Source: Sphingobacterium sp. lm-10 (GTDB taxonomy: Bacteria > Bacteroidota > Bacteroidia > Sphingobacteriales > Sphingobacteriaceae). Taken from it: a stretch of 64,000 nucleotides of DNA. A program made the position numbers and the translations under genes. The notes under the pieces were generated by a model, which was not told the origin of the DNA, ran no database searches, and saw nothing but the letters and a program-made list of their open reading frames with translations. Positions 26,922-35,246 of the stretch are shown in pieces. The first letter of the stretch is position 1, and each line of letters begins with the position of its first letter. The DNA is taken from assembly GCF_023554555.1 (NCBI RefSeq), contig NZ_JAMJWC010000001.1, positions 806,001 through 870,000 of the forward strand, read 5' to 3'.

Positions 26922-27792
26922 CCTGCTTTTGATTTAAGTAGTCTTCGTATGCGTAATAATTGATACTTTGATACAGTTCTTCGCGCGTTTGCATGCGCTG
27001 TATGGCATTTGCTTGCGAGCCTTCTCGACGAATTGTTTCGAATACGGATTGCGCAGCTTTGTTGGCGGCGCGGAAGGCGGAGAGTGGATACAGCACCATA
27101 TCTACCCCGACCTCCCCTAGTTGCTCGGTCGTAAATAAGGGTGTTTGTCCAAATTCAGTGATGTTGGCCAGTATGGGTATATGTAATGCTTCTGAGAAAC
27201 GCTGATAATCTTTTAGCTCTGTAACGGCTTCTGCAAAAATGAAATCAGCACCGGCATCTTGATAAGCGACCGCTCGCGCAATAGCCGCATCCACGCCTTC
27301 TGTAGCAACGGCATCTGTACGTGCACCAATTACAAAGTCCGGATCTGTTTTGGCCTCTACCGCAGCCTGCACTCGTTCGACCATCTCCTGAGCAGATACT
27401 ACTTCTTTTCGAGGACGATGTCCGCAACGTTTTGCAGCGACCTGATCTTCTATATGTACACCTGCCGCTCCTGCTTTGCAAATGCTGCGAATGGTACGCG
27501 CTATATTGAAAGCACTGGCACCGAAGCCGGTATCAATATCCACCAGTAAGGGAAGATCACACACAGCGGTAATCCTATCGATATCAGTTAAAACATCCTG
27601 CAAGGTGGTAATTCCGAGATCGGGTATGCCTAATGAGCCAGCTGCTACGCCACCCCCTGAAAGGTAGATCGCGCGAAAGCCAGCTTGCTTAGCCAATAGT
27701 GCATGGTTTGCATTGATAGTACCTACAATCTGTAAAGGATGCTCCTGCTTTAGCATGTGTCGCAACTGCGCACCAGCGGAATAAACCATCAT
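26908..27792 (-). CDS. prpB: 2-Methylisocitrate lyase
   Basis: A 294-residue member of the isocitrate lyase/PEP mutase superfamily that cleaves 2-methylisocitrate to pyruvate and succinate. The catalytic loop KRCGHR, typical of PrpB, follows [22 protein letters not shown] provides the metal site Asp. An in-frame start at 27843 would add 17 residues; ATG 27792 fits the family length and the conserved N-terminus [16 protein letters not shown]. It is the first gene of the operon, overlapping prpC by 14 bases. The 5' region holds no exact -7 box. Confidence 0.92.
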   Translation of the reverse strand: MMVYSAGAQLRHMLKQEHPLQIVGTINANHALLAKQAGFRAIYLSGGGVAAGSLGIPDLGITTLQDVLTDIDRITAVCDLPLLVDIDTGFGASAFNIARTIRSICKAGAAGVHIEDQVAAKRCGHRPRKEVVSAQEMVERVQAAVEAKTDPDFVIGARTDAVATEGVDAAIARAVAYQDAGADFIFAEAVTELKDYQRFSEALHIPILANITEFGQTPLFTTEQLGEVGVDMVLYPLSAFRAANKAAQSVFETIRREGSQANAIQRMQTREELYQSINYYAYEDYLNQKQDEGK

Positions 27793-28219
27793 AGTTAATT
27801 TGTTAATGTGTATTTGTTTATAATTTGGTTCCCCTTGCCACACGAGAGGGCGGCGAAGCCTCTTAAAGGTAAGAATAATCTAAGGATTAAAAAAGTTAAG
27901 ACGCCGATTAGCATGGTATCTTGGTACGATTACGTTTGTTTGCGTACTTTATACGCATTATGCGGGTCAAACCACGTGTTTTTCCATTCTAAATTGAACG
28001 TTAAAGGATAGTCATTTCAATTCCGTGTTAATCATAAAAACCTGTATAATAGAAATTTAGATAAATTACATTTACTTATTCTTTGTATAACACGTAATAT
28101 ACGCATCCTAAGCACACGCTCGGCAGACTCTTGTAAAGTCAATGGATAGCATGGTATTTGTACCAAAAATGGAAATAAGATTGATGTATAATCATTTCAC
28201 ATTTTAATAAAAGGATCAC
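27793..28219. other. 427-base divergent intergenic region
   Basis: Lies between prpB (minus) and the sigma-4-like gene (plus), so it should hold both promoters. TACATTTA around 28066 is an approximate -7 box toward the sigma-like gene. A 17-18-base sequence, AGCATGGTAT followed by TTG and TAC, occurs at 27910-27927 and again, with two differences, from 28148. No gene, RNA fold or terminator was recognised. Confidence 0.35.
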
Positions 28220-28654
28220 ATGAAGATGCAATCGCCTACTCCAGTACTTAAAATGAACATGTTACCATTGACTATTAAGAAAGCTTTTGGACAAGGCCTT
28301 AATTTTTTGACACGCAATTTATTAAAAGTAGTACCATTTCAGCTTGATGGAACAGAGATGAGACCTTTGGCAGATGTGATCTCTAAGAAAGCTAAAACTC
28401 TATCTAATCTTCCCAAATCGGGGAATTCTGGTAAGGATAATAAGCAATCTAATAACTCGAAAGATCTTTTATCCTTTGAAGCCGGCTTAAACGCGATTGA
28501 TTCTTATTTATATACGCCCTTCATGATGCATATGGAAGGTTACAGAAATTGTGAAATCGCAGATTACCTTTCTTTATCTGAAAATCAAGTAGCAATGATA
28601 ATCAATAAAGTCCGCGATCTGCTACAAACGCACAACAGCTCAGTAATAAACTAA
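28220..28654 (+). CDS. Sigma-factor-like protein with region 4 only
   Basis: A 144-residue basic-to-neutral protein with no signal peptide. Residues 1-85 are without recognisable domain and end in a polar, probably disordered stretch (NLPKSGNSGKDNKQSNNSKD). The C-terminal 45 residues, from LNAIDSYLYTPFMMHMEGYRNCEIADYL to ENQVAMIINKVRDLL, form the helix-turn-helix pattern of sigma-70 region 4 as in ECF sigma factors, including the GYxxxEIADYLxLSENxVxxxIxKxRxLL spacing. Region 2, which binds -10 DNA and core polymerase, is absent. It cannot be a complete sigma factor. It faces the signalling array ending at 28692 and may be an adaptor, a DNA-binding protein or an anti-sigma decoy; none of these is shown. 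Confidence 0.55.
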   Translation: MKMQSPTPVLKMNMLPLTIKKAFGQGLNFLTRNLLKVVPFQLDGTEMRPLADVISKKAKTLSNLPKSGNSGKDNKQSNNSKDLLSFEAGLNAIDSYLYTPFMMHMEGYRNCEIADYLSLSENQVAMIINKVRDLLQTHNSSVIN

Positions 28655-28661
28655 GCTGTTG
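28633..28661. terminator. Hairpin around the stop codon of the sigma-4-like gene
   Basis: CAACAGCT (28633-28640) pairs with AGCTGTTG (28654-28661). The 13-base loop runs up to the TAA at 28652-28654. It is the boundary with the convergent LuxR-type gene ending at 28692. No U-run. Confidence 0.4.
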
Positions 28662-28691
28662 CCGATTTCCTAAATACAAATAAAATTTCCT

Positions 28692-29345
28692 CTAATCAAT
28701 CAACTGGTGATTGATTGCGAACTTGATGAGTTCGACATAATTCTTAGATGTTGTCTTATCCAGTAATTTTTGTCTATGCCCTTCCACCGTTCGCTTACTG
28801 ATAAACAATTTTTCTGCGATATCTTTAGTTGTAAATCCGTTTACCAGCAACTGTAGCACATCATATTCTCTAGAAGATAGATCCAAGTCTCGTAAAACCG
28901 TCTCTGGCTGTGATTTTTGTGATACGCTCCCTATCGACTGTAATAATCGCATAGATATTTCTGAAGATAGATACTGGCCGCCTTTGCCAACATGAGAGAT
29001 CGCAAAGAGTAACTCATCGTAATCGGCATTTTTTAGCAGGTAGGCTTTCGCTCCCAAATTCATAACCTCCTTAACCTCGAGCTCGTTATCGATCATACTT
29101 AGAAAGACTACTTTGATATGAGGAAAATCGTTTGATACCGACTGCATCAACTCTGGCCCGCTGATTCCATTCATGTTCATATCAGTCAGCAGAATGTCTA
29201 CATCAGAATTGTCGTTAAGCAGCGCTAGCACTTCCTCACCACTTGTGGCTTCAGCAATAATGTTAATATCCGGTTGGGTCTCTAAAAGCAACCGTATGCC
29301 ATTTCTAACGACTCGGTGGTCGTCAGCTAATATAATACGCACCAT
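28692..29345 (-). CDS. NarL/LuxR-family response regulator
   Basis: A 217-residue regulator with an N-terminal receiver (ILADDHRVVRNG, phospho-acceptor in ILLTDMNMNGISGPEL, KNADYDEL at the conserved Lys) and a C-terminal LuxR helix-turn-helix (about 150-215: LDLSSREYDVLQLLVNGFTTKDIAEKLFISKRTVEGHRQKLLDKT). It is the only DNA-binding member of the minus-strand array 28692-36716, so it is the likely output for the neighbouring kinases. A gap of 98 bases separates it from the lone receiver gene upstream, leaving room for a promoter of its own. Confidence 0.92.
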   Translation of the reverse strand: MVRIILADDHRVVRNGIRLLLETQPDINIIAEATSGEEVLALLNDNSDVDILLTDMNMNGISGPELMQSVSNDFPHIKVVFLSMIDNELEVKEVMNLGAKAYLLKNADYDELLFAISHVGKGGQYLSSEISMRLLQSIGSVSQKSQPETVLRDLDLSSREYDVLQLLVNGFTTKDIAEKLFISKRTVEGHRQKLLDKTTSKNYVELIKFAINHQLID

Positions 29346-29443
29346 GTATTACAATAATACTAAAATTTGATGTAAAAAGCGATAATGTGCGCTGCTATCA
29401 ATGCGTTGTGACTTTGGCAATATCTCTATCCGTTACCGGCTAC

Positions 29444-29815
29444 TTATTTTCTGTTTTCCAGAACTTGCTTAACCATCTCTTCGAGATCAAAAATGTTAAA
29501 TGGCTTTGATAAGTAGGCTTCGGCCCCAGCTTTTTCTGCCAGAATATGTACTTCATTATTGGCAGAGCAGTAGATAACAGGAATACCTTGGTACGTTGGA
29601 TGTTGTTTTAATAGTTGGGTCGCTTTCATGCCCCCAATATCTGGAATCCAATTATCCATCAATATCGCATCTGGTTTCACTTCTTCTACCCGTTCTATAA
29701 TATCATGCGACGTCTCTGATACAGCAACAGTATAGCCCGCATCCGTCAATATAATGGTGCATACGTCTAGAATATGTTTGTCGTCGTCAAATATTAATAT
29801 TGTTTTGTTATTCAT
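29444..29815 (-). CDS. Single-domain CheY-like receiver
   Basis: A 123-residue receiver: IFDDDKHILD, phospho-acceptor in AILMDNWIPDIGG, IYCSANN and SKPFNIFDLE with the conserved Lys. It has no output domain. It starts nine bases after the CheB gene stop and belongs to the signalling operon. A plausible role is phosphate sink or relay between the hybrid kinase and the LuxR-type regulator; the partner is not shown by sequence. Confidence 0.9.
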   Translation of the reverse strand: MNNKTILIFDDDKHILDVCTIILTDAGYTVAVSETSHDIIERVEEVKPDAILMDNWIPDIGGMKATQLLKQHPTYQGIPVIYCSANNEVHILAEKAGAEAYLSKPFNIFDLEEMVKQVLENRK

Positions 29816-29824
29816 AGTCGTATT

Positions 29825-30424
29825 TTAATAATTCTTTGTCTTATTTGCAAGAGCATTGATAAAATTTCCCATTTCCTCTGGCTTTACAATATGGTCCGCT
29901 TCAACTTGTACAGTGGCTTCGCGAGGCATCAAATCTACTTCTGCTGTATCTGGATCTTGAATAAGCACCATGCCGCCAGCGGCTTTCACGTGTTTAAGTC
30001 CTTGTACACCATCATGGTTCGCTCCTGAAAGTAGCAGTGCAACGGTCTTTTTGCCGAATATTTCCACTGCTGATTGAAAGGTTACGTCAATGGAAGGACG
30101 TGAATAATGCAATTTCTCGGAGTAATCCAGTGCCAGTTCTGTCGGTGTCTCCACCAGTACATGATAATCTGCTGGTGCCAAGTATATCGTATTAGCTTCC
30201 AAAGACATCTTATCCTCTATTTCAAAGGTCTTTAATTGGGTATGCTTTTTGAAAACGGACTCCAAATGGGAATCCGGAGCTGCTTTGCGGTGTACAACCA
30301 CGATGATCGGAAAACCAAGATTTACTTCTAACTTAGGAAGCAATTCGAAAAGCACCTTCAAACTCCCCGCTGAACCGCCAATAAGTAAAATACCTGTATT
30401 CCCTATATCGTTTTTATCTTCCAT
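29825..30424 (-). CDS. CheB-type methylesterase domain protein without receiver
   Basis: A 199-residue CheB catalytic domain on its own. The catalytic triad is complete: Ser18 in GGSAGS, His45 in VVVHRK and Asp138 in SGANHDG. Chemotaxis CheB normally has an N-terminal receiver that controls it; here the receiver is absent and separate receivers are encoded on both sides. No chemoreceptor, CheA or CheW is in the window. It is transcribed two bases after cheR. The substrate may be a Glu methyl ester on the coiled coil of the hybrid kinase, which would follow other fused CheB/CheR/PAS systems (inference). Confidence 0.88.
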   Translation of the reverse strand: MEDKNDIGNTGILLIGGSAGSLKVLFELLPKLEVNLGFPIIVVVHRKAAPDSHLESVFKKHTQLKTFEIEDKMSLEANTIYLAPADYHVLVETPTELALDYSEKLHYSRPSIDVTFQSAVEIFGKKTVALLLSGANHDGVQGLKHVKAAGGMVLIQDPDTAEVDLMPREATVQVEADHIVKPEEMGNFINALANKTKNY

Positions 30425-30426
30425 AA

Positions 30427-31248
30427 TTAATTCATCTTACGCCAAATCTTGTCGCTTCCCACCCGTTTATAAGTACTTTCTAAGTTCGAAAAGCGGATAC
30501 TTTCTTTAGATCCCAAAGCGAGATAACCGAGTTTTTCCAAGCTATTGTCAAACAAGTTAAATACTTTGTGTTGCAACTCTTTTTCGAAATAGATTAAAAC
30601 ATTTCTACACATAATAAGCTGAAATTCATTAAAAGATGAATCAGATACTAGGTTATGTGTAGAAAATACCACTCTTTCTTTTAGTTTATCATGAAATTTT
30701 GCGACATCATAATTTGCCATGTAATAGGATGAGAGTTCTTTCTTACCTCCTGATATAATATAATTTTCAGAATATTGTTTCATGTGGCGGATGGAAAAAA
30801 CCCCATTTCTAGCTTTCTCGAGTACTGTCGGATTGAGGTCCGTAGCATATATAAGTGACCGATCGTACAAGTTGGCTTCTTGCAGCATAATGGCAACAGA
30901 ATACACTTCCTCGCCGGTGGCACACCCAGCTACCCAGATCCGAATAAACGGATAGGTAGCTAATTGCGGTAATACCTGATCTCGCAATGTCTTATAAAAC
31001 TGAGGATCCCGATACATCTCGGTTACATTGACCGTAATTTCTTCGACAAATCGTTGCAGATATTCCGGATTACTCATTAATTGATAGCGTAATTCAGCAA
31101 AACTGTAGAGCTTATCCATCATACAGATACGGCTTACCCGTCTTTTCAAAGAAGCTTTGCTATATAGCGTGAAATCATAGCCGTACTTTTCGGCTATCTC
31201 CTCAAACAGTAAATCAAATTCTTGCTCCCTCAGTATCGTCGGTTCCAT
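30427..31248 (-). CDS. CheR-type protein-glutamate methyltransferase
   Basis: A 273-residue methyltransferase of the CheR family. The N-terminal helical domain (about 5-75) is followed by the AdoMet domain with WVAGCATGEEVYSVA, the acidic AdoMet contact IYATDLNP and FQLIMCRNVLIYFEK. It would transfer a methyl group from AdoMet to a Glu in a partner protein. ATG 31248 is chosen over 31275 because the longer form would overlap the upstream receiver gene by 23 bases; the chosen start leaves four bases. It precedes cheB by two bases. Confidence 0.9.
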   Translation of the reverse strand: MEPTILREQEFDLLFEEIAEKYGYDFTLYSKASLKRRVSRICMMDKLYSFAELRYQLMSNPEYLQRFVEEITVNVTEMYRDPQFYKTLRDQVLPQLATYPFIRIWVAGCATGEEVYSVAIMLQEANLYDRSLIYATDLNPTVLEKARNGVFSIRHMKQYSENYIISGGKKELSSYYMANYDVAKFHDKLKERVVFSTHNLVSDSSFNEFQLIMCRNVLIYFEKELQHKVFNLFDNSLEKLGYLALGSKESIRFSNLESTYKRVGSDKIWRKMN

Positions 31249-31252
31249 ACTA

Positions 31253-31624
31253 TTATATGATGTTCTTAAGAACATGCAATAACTTATCCAAATCTACCGG
31301 CTTAGAGATATAATCGTTCGCACCAGCAGCTAGGCATTTCTCTCGATCACCTGTCATGGCTTGCGCTGTAACCGCTACTATCGGTAGCAACTCGAACTCT
31401 GGTATATTTCTGATCATTTGAATAGCTTGATATCCATCCATTTCTGGCATCATCATATCCATGAGTACGACGCCTATTTCAGCATCACGTTGTAGCATAG
31501 CGACCCCTTCAACAGCACTTGTGCTAGACACGGAGGTATACCCTTTTACACGCAACGATAGCTCTAGGGCATAGATATTACGTGGATCATCATCAATGAT
31601 CAAAATTTTTTGCTTACTCTTCAT
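31253..31624 (-). CDS. Single-domain receiver, near copy of the third receiver of the hybrid kinase
   Basis: A 123-residue receiver with LIIDDDPRNIYALELSL, VVLMDMMMPEMDGYQ, VAVTAQAMTGDREKCLAAGANDYISKPVDLDKLLHVLK. Both the acidic pocket and phospho-Asp are present. Over its full length it resembles the last receiver of the protein encoded upstream (31646-35242), including two DNA stretches of 29 and 34 identical bases, so it is probably a duplication of that domain. It is 21 bases from the kinase gene and four bases before cheR. Confidence 0.92.
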   Translation of the reverse strand: MKSKQKILIIDDDPRNIYALELSLRVKGYTSVSSTSAVEGVAMLQRDAEIGVVLMDMMMPEMDGYQAIQMIRNIPEFELLPIVAVTAQAMTGDREKCLAAGANDYISKPVDLDKLLHVLKNII

Positions 31625-31645
31625 ACTATATAACGAAACTCTTAC

Positions 31646-34600
31646 TTATCCTTCATACAACCATACACGGAGCAGTGACAATAGCTGATCGGCATCTACC
31701 GGCTTGGATATATAATCCGATGCCCCCGCTTGTATGCATTTCTCTCGATCACCTGTCATGGCTTTTGCTGTCACTGCAATAATAGGTAGTCGCGAAAATT
31801 TTGGATTTTCTCGAACCCTTCGAATACTCTCATAACCATCCATTTCTGGCATCATCATATCCATGAGTATCACGGAAATATCTGGATTTTCCTCCATCTG
31901 CATTAAGGCTTCCTTGCCATTCATGGCAGAAAATACTTTCATTTGGTATTGCTCGAGCGATTTGGTTAAAGAGAAAATATTACGCACATCATCATCAGCA
32001 ATTAACACCTTTTTGTCTCTTAGCACCTCATTTAATGCCCCTAAGCCAAGTCTTCTAGTGGCCTGATCTGGTGTATCGTGCCCAGATACCAAATGTAGAA
32101 ACAGGCCTACCTCGTCCAATATACGTTGGTAAGAATGGGCTGTCTTCAATACGATCGAATCGGCATATTGCTTAATCTTTGCCTCCTCAGCGTGGGACAG
32201 ATTCTTGCCGGTGAATATAATTATCGGTAGGTTTTCCAAACCTTTTCTCGTTTTGATCGCTTCGAGCGTTTCATAACCCGAACGATCTGGCACCCCCATA
32301 TCCAATATCACACAATTAACATCCGAGGAAGCTAAGGCGTCGACACTTTCTTCTACAGAGTTCTTGATTTCTGAAACAATGTCGAAGTTACTCAGGTAAT
32401 AGGCCAATGCTTGCGCATGCTTTGGATTTTCTTCGACAATGAGTACCTTCTTTGGATAGCGCTCTAATGCTTCCTCTATCTTCTTAAACATACCGCCGAT
32501 TTGTTCTGACAATAGGGGTTTACGAATAAAGTCAATCGCGCCTTTTAATAAACTTTCCTTTTTCACTTCCAGTGAAGACATGATATGTACCGGAATGTGT
32601 TTAGTTGCTGCGTGGCCTTTCAGCTCGCTCATCACCTGCCAGCCATCTTTTATCGGTAGCTGTATGTCTAGCAGTATCGCTTTTGGTTGATATGTTTTGG
32701 CATAATCCAGAGCAACATCGCCTCTAACTGCAACAACTCCCTTGTAGTTTTCCTGGTGTGTGTATTTTAATAGTGCTTTGGCAAAATGTATATCATCCTC
32801 TACAATCAAAATGACTTTATCATCCGCTAGGATATTGTCGCGATCATCTTCGACTTCAGCAGGGACATCGGGCAGTGCAAAGGCATTGGAAGAATCACTT
32901 ACTAGAGATTCAATCTCTTTTACATCCTGAGAAATGCTGCTCAACAAATCTTCTGTTGCAGGTTTTACCTCTTCTACTTTTCTATCTATCGGCACGATCA
33001 AGGTAAAAGTACTTCCGCTGTGTTCTTTGCTCTCCAACTGGATCTCTCCACCCAATAGCCGCGCTATCTCGCGACTGATAGATAGGCCTAGTCCAGTTCC
33101 GCCAAATTTGCGTTGGGTGGAACCATCCGCCTGCTGAAAGGCTTCAAAAATAAGGTGTTGTTTATCGGCTGCAATTCCAATCCCGGTATCTTTTATCGAG
33201 AACAGTATGTGGTGGTAGACATTCGGATCTCTCTTGATCGTCAATGTAATACTTCCCTGAGCCGTAAATTTAATCGCGTTAGATAGTAGGTTACGAAGTA
33301 CCTGATCCAATCGCTGACGATCTATTTCAATGCTAACAGGTAAATCGGAAGCTACATTGATGTCAAATTGCAGTGTTTTTTCTGCCACAATTGGAGAGAA
33401 CATGCTTCGCAGATCATCCACCACATCGGCAATACGAACATCCTCATATTCTAACTCCATCTTGCCGGCTTCGATTTTAGAAAGATCGAGGATCTCATCG
33501 ATAAGCGTTAGCAAACTTGTTCCTGAGCTGTGAATAACGCGTGCTGATTCCGCGTGATCATCATCCATTTTTCCATCTACATTTTCACCTAACATTCTTG
33601 AAAGCAGTAGAATGGAGTTCAACGGAGTACGCAGCTCGTGCGACATATTCGCTAAGAACTCTGTTTTGTATTTGGTGCTGAGTGTTAGCTCTTCCGCTTT
33701 TTGTTGAATTTCTACATTTCGCTCCGCGATCAATAGATTCTTCTCTTCCAGTAACTTGGATCTTTCCTCCATTTCCTGGTTAGATTGCAGGAGCTCTTCT
33801 TGCTGCACTCTTAACTCTTCTTCCGAAGCTTGTAGCTTTTGCGTCTGTGCCTCCAGCTCTACGTTGAGATTTTGCATCTCGTTGTGCTGTACTTGCAATT
33901 CTTCGGCTTGCGCCTGACTTTCTTCCAAAAGGGTTTGCACCTGTTTCCGACTTTTTGCAGCCAGTAAGGCATTGGCCAACGTAAAACATGCCTCTGCAAA
34001 AAAATCCAATTTTACTTTTTCAAAGCTACTTAAAGCACCGAACTCGATTACACCCAGGCACTTGGAATCCGACATAATAGGCATCCACAATACAGCATGT
34101 AACTTTATCTTACCATGCGCAAAGCTTACCATATACTCTTGCTGATCAATATCCTCTACCAACTTTGGCTGGCGGTCTGCAAATACCTGCCCGACCATAC
34201 CTTCACCTGATTTGAGTTTTTTCGGTACACCATTTTCTAGCCCATATGTACTTCTCAAAACCAAATCACCATCTTCAAAGAGATAACAAGCTCCATTGAC
34301 CAGCCCGCTGTACGATATTAAATATTTCAATGCATCTACCGCCAGCTCGACATCTTCTTTATTGCCGCTTAGCACTTCGTGAAACTGGGTCATCCCTTTT
34401 TGTTCCCATTCATTGTTATTCAATGCCTCGAACGATGTACGCAGCGCCGCACTCATTTCATTTAACGATTTCGAAAGACTGCCTAGCAGATCATCCCTTT
34501 GCTCGTCAATTTTTACGCTATAATTACCATGTGCGATCTGATCGGCCATTTGTTGTACACTGGCCAATCTGCTTTGCAACTCCCGGTCAACTTCAGCCAA

Positions 34601-35242
34601 CTCATGCTGTAGCTGTTCCCGCGCTTTTAACTCTTTTTGGATACGTGTATAAAAATAGTACGTAATTAGAAGAGAGATTAATCCTGCCGCTATAATCAGG
34701 AAGGTGGTATTATCAGAAGCAGCATATACACTCGCCGTACGCACCTCTAATAAGTCGTTTTCTGCTGCCAATATTCGGTCTATTACTGCTCGACAACTAT
34801 TCATAAAGCGACGCCCCTCGTCCAACTGCTCTATGGTAATGGTCTCATTATCCCGTTTGGTGCGTACTAAGCGTTTTAAAATACTCAGCCTCGTATCGAT
34901 CAGTCTATGTAACGTGTCTGACCTCTGTACTTGCGAATCATTGTCCGCGATTAAGTCTTGTAATGTTTTAATCGAAAATGGTAGGCTAGCCATACTTTGA
35001 TTGTATGGTTCCAGAAAACGCTCATCATTGGTAAGAATATATCCTCGTTGCCCGGTTTCGGCATCTTGTAAATCTGTCCATACCTTATTGGAAGCGTTAA
35101 TTACTTGGTATGTGTGCTCCACGCTTGCTTTATTATCAATAAGATTTGATATGCTAATGTATGAAGCAATGGAACTGGTAACCAGAATGATAAATGAGAC
35201 TCCAAAACCTATCTGTAAATTTCGGATAATCTTTTTAGGCAT
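31646..35242 (-). CDS. CHASE3-HAMP-GAF hybrid histidine kinase with three receivers
   Basis: A 1198-residue membrane hybrid kinase. Order: TM1 (about 8-30), CHASE3 periplasmic domain (about 35-175, with AETGQRGYILTNDERFLEPY), TM2 (about 177-198), HAMP-like region (about 205-275), GAF (about 290-430), a long Gln/Glu-rich coiled coil (about 435-520), HisKA with NMSHELRTPLNSILLL, ATPase with N-box RNLLSNAIKFTA, DTGIGIA and GGTGLGLSISREIARLLGG. Three receivers follow, with phospho-Asp in AILLDIQLPIKDGW, VILDMGVPDRSGYE and VILMDMMMPEMDGYE. It starts four bases after the upstream receiver-kinase gene stop and is the hub of the array. Multiple receivers suggest a branched phosphorelay. Confidence 0.93.
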   Translation of the reverse strand: MPKKIIRNLQIGFGVSFIILVTSSIASYISISNLIDNKASVEHTYQVINASNKVWTDLQDAETGQRGYILTNDERFLEPYNQSMASLPFSIKTLQDLIADNDSQVQRSDTLHRLIDTRLSILKRLVRTKRDNETITIEQLDEGRRFMNSCRAVIDRILAAENDLLEVRTASVYAASDNTTFLIIAAGLISLLITYYFYTRIQKELKAREQLQHELAEVDRELQSRLASVQQMADQIAHGNYSVKIDEQRDDLLGSLSKSLNEMSAALRTSFEALNNNEWEQKGMTQFHEVLSGNKEDVELAVDALKYLISYSGLVNGACYLFEDGDLVLRSTYGLENGVPKKLKSGEGMVGQVFADRQPKLVEDIDQQEYMVSFAHGKIKLHAVLWMPIMSDSKCLGVIEFGALSSFEKVKLDFFAEACFTLANALLAAKSRKQVQTLLEESQAQAEELQVQHNEMQNLNVELEAQTQKLQASEEELRVQQEELLQSNQEMEERSKLLEEKNLLIAERNVEIQQKAEELTLSTKYKTEFLANMSHELRTPLNSILLLSRMLGENVDGKMDDDHAESARVIHSSGTSLLTLIDEILDLSKIEAGKMELEYEDVRIADVVDDLRSMFSPIVAEKTLQFDINVASDLPVSIEIDRQRLDQVLRNLLSNAIKFTAQGSITLTIKRDPNVYHHILFSIKDTGIGIAADKQHLIFEAFQQADGSTQRKFGGTGLGLSISREIARLLGGEIQLESKEHSGSTFTLIVPIDRKVEEVKPATEDLLSSISQDVKEIESLVSDSSNAFALPDVPAEVEDDRDNILADDKVILIVEDDIHFAKALLKYTHQENYKGVVAVRGDVALDYAKTYQPKAILLDIQLPIKDGWQVMSELKGHAATKHIPVHIMSSLEVKKESLLKGAIDFIRKPLLSEQIGGMFKKIEEALERYPKKVLIVEENPKHAQALAYYLSNFDIVSEIKNSVEESVDALASSDVNCVILDMGVPDRSGYETLEAIKTRKGLENLPIIIFTGKNLSHAEEAKIKQYADSIVLKTAHSYQRILDEVGLFLHLVSGHDTPDQATRRLGLGALNEVLRDKKVLIADDDVRNIFSLTKSLEQYQMKVFSAMNGKEALMQMEENPDISVILMDMMMPEMDGYESIRRVRENPKFSRLPIIAVTAKAMTGDREKCIQAGASDYISKPVDADQLLSLLRVWLYEG

Positions 35243-35246
35243 AATA

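Noticed and set aside
27245..27481. Arg/Cys/Ser-rich minus-strand frame within prpB
   Set aside because: A shadow of the prpB coding sequence with biased, low-complexity composition.
31249..31275. Longer CheR start
   Set aside because: It would overlap the upstream receiver gene; ATG 31248 leaves four bases and fits the family.
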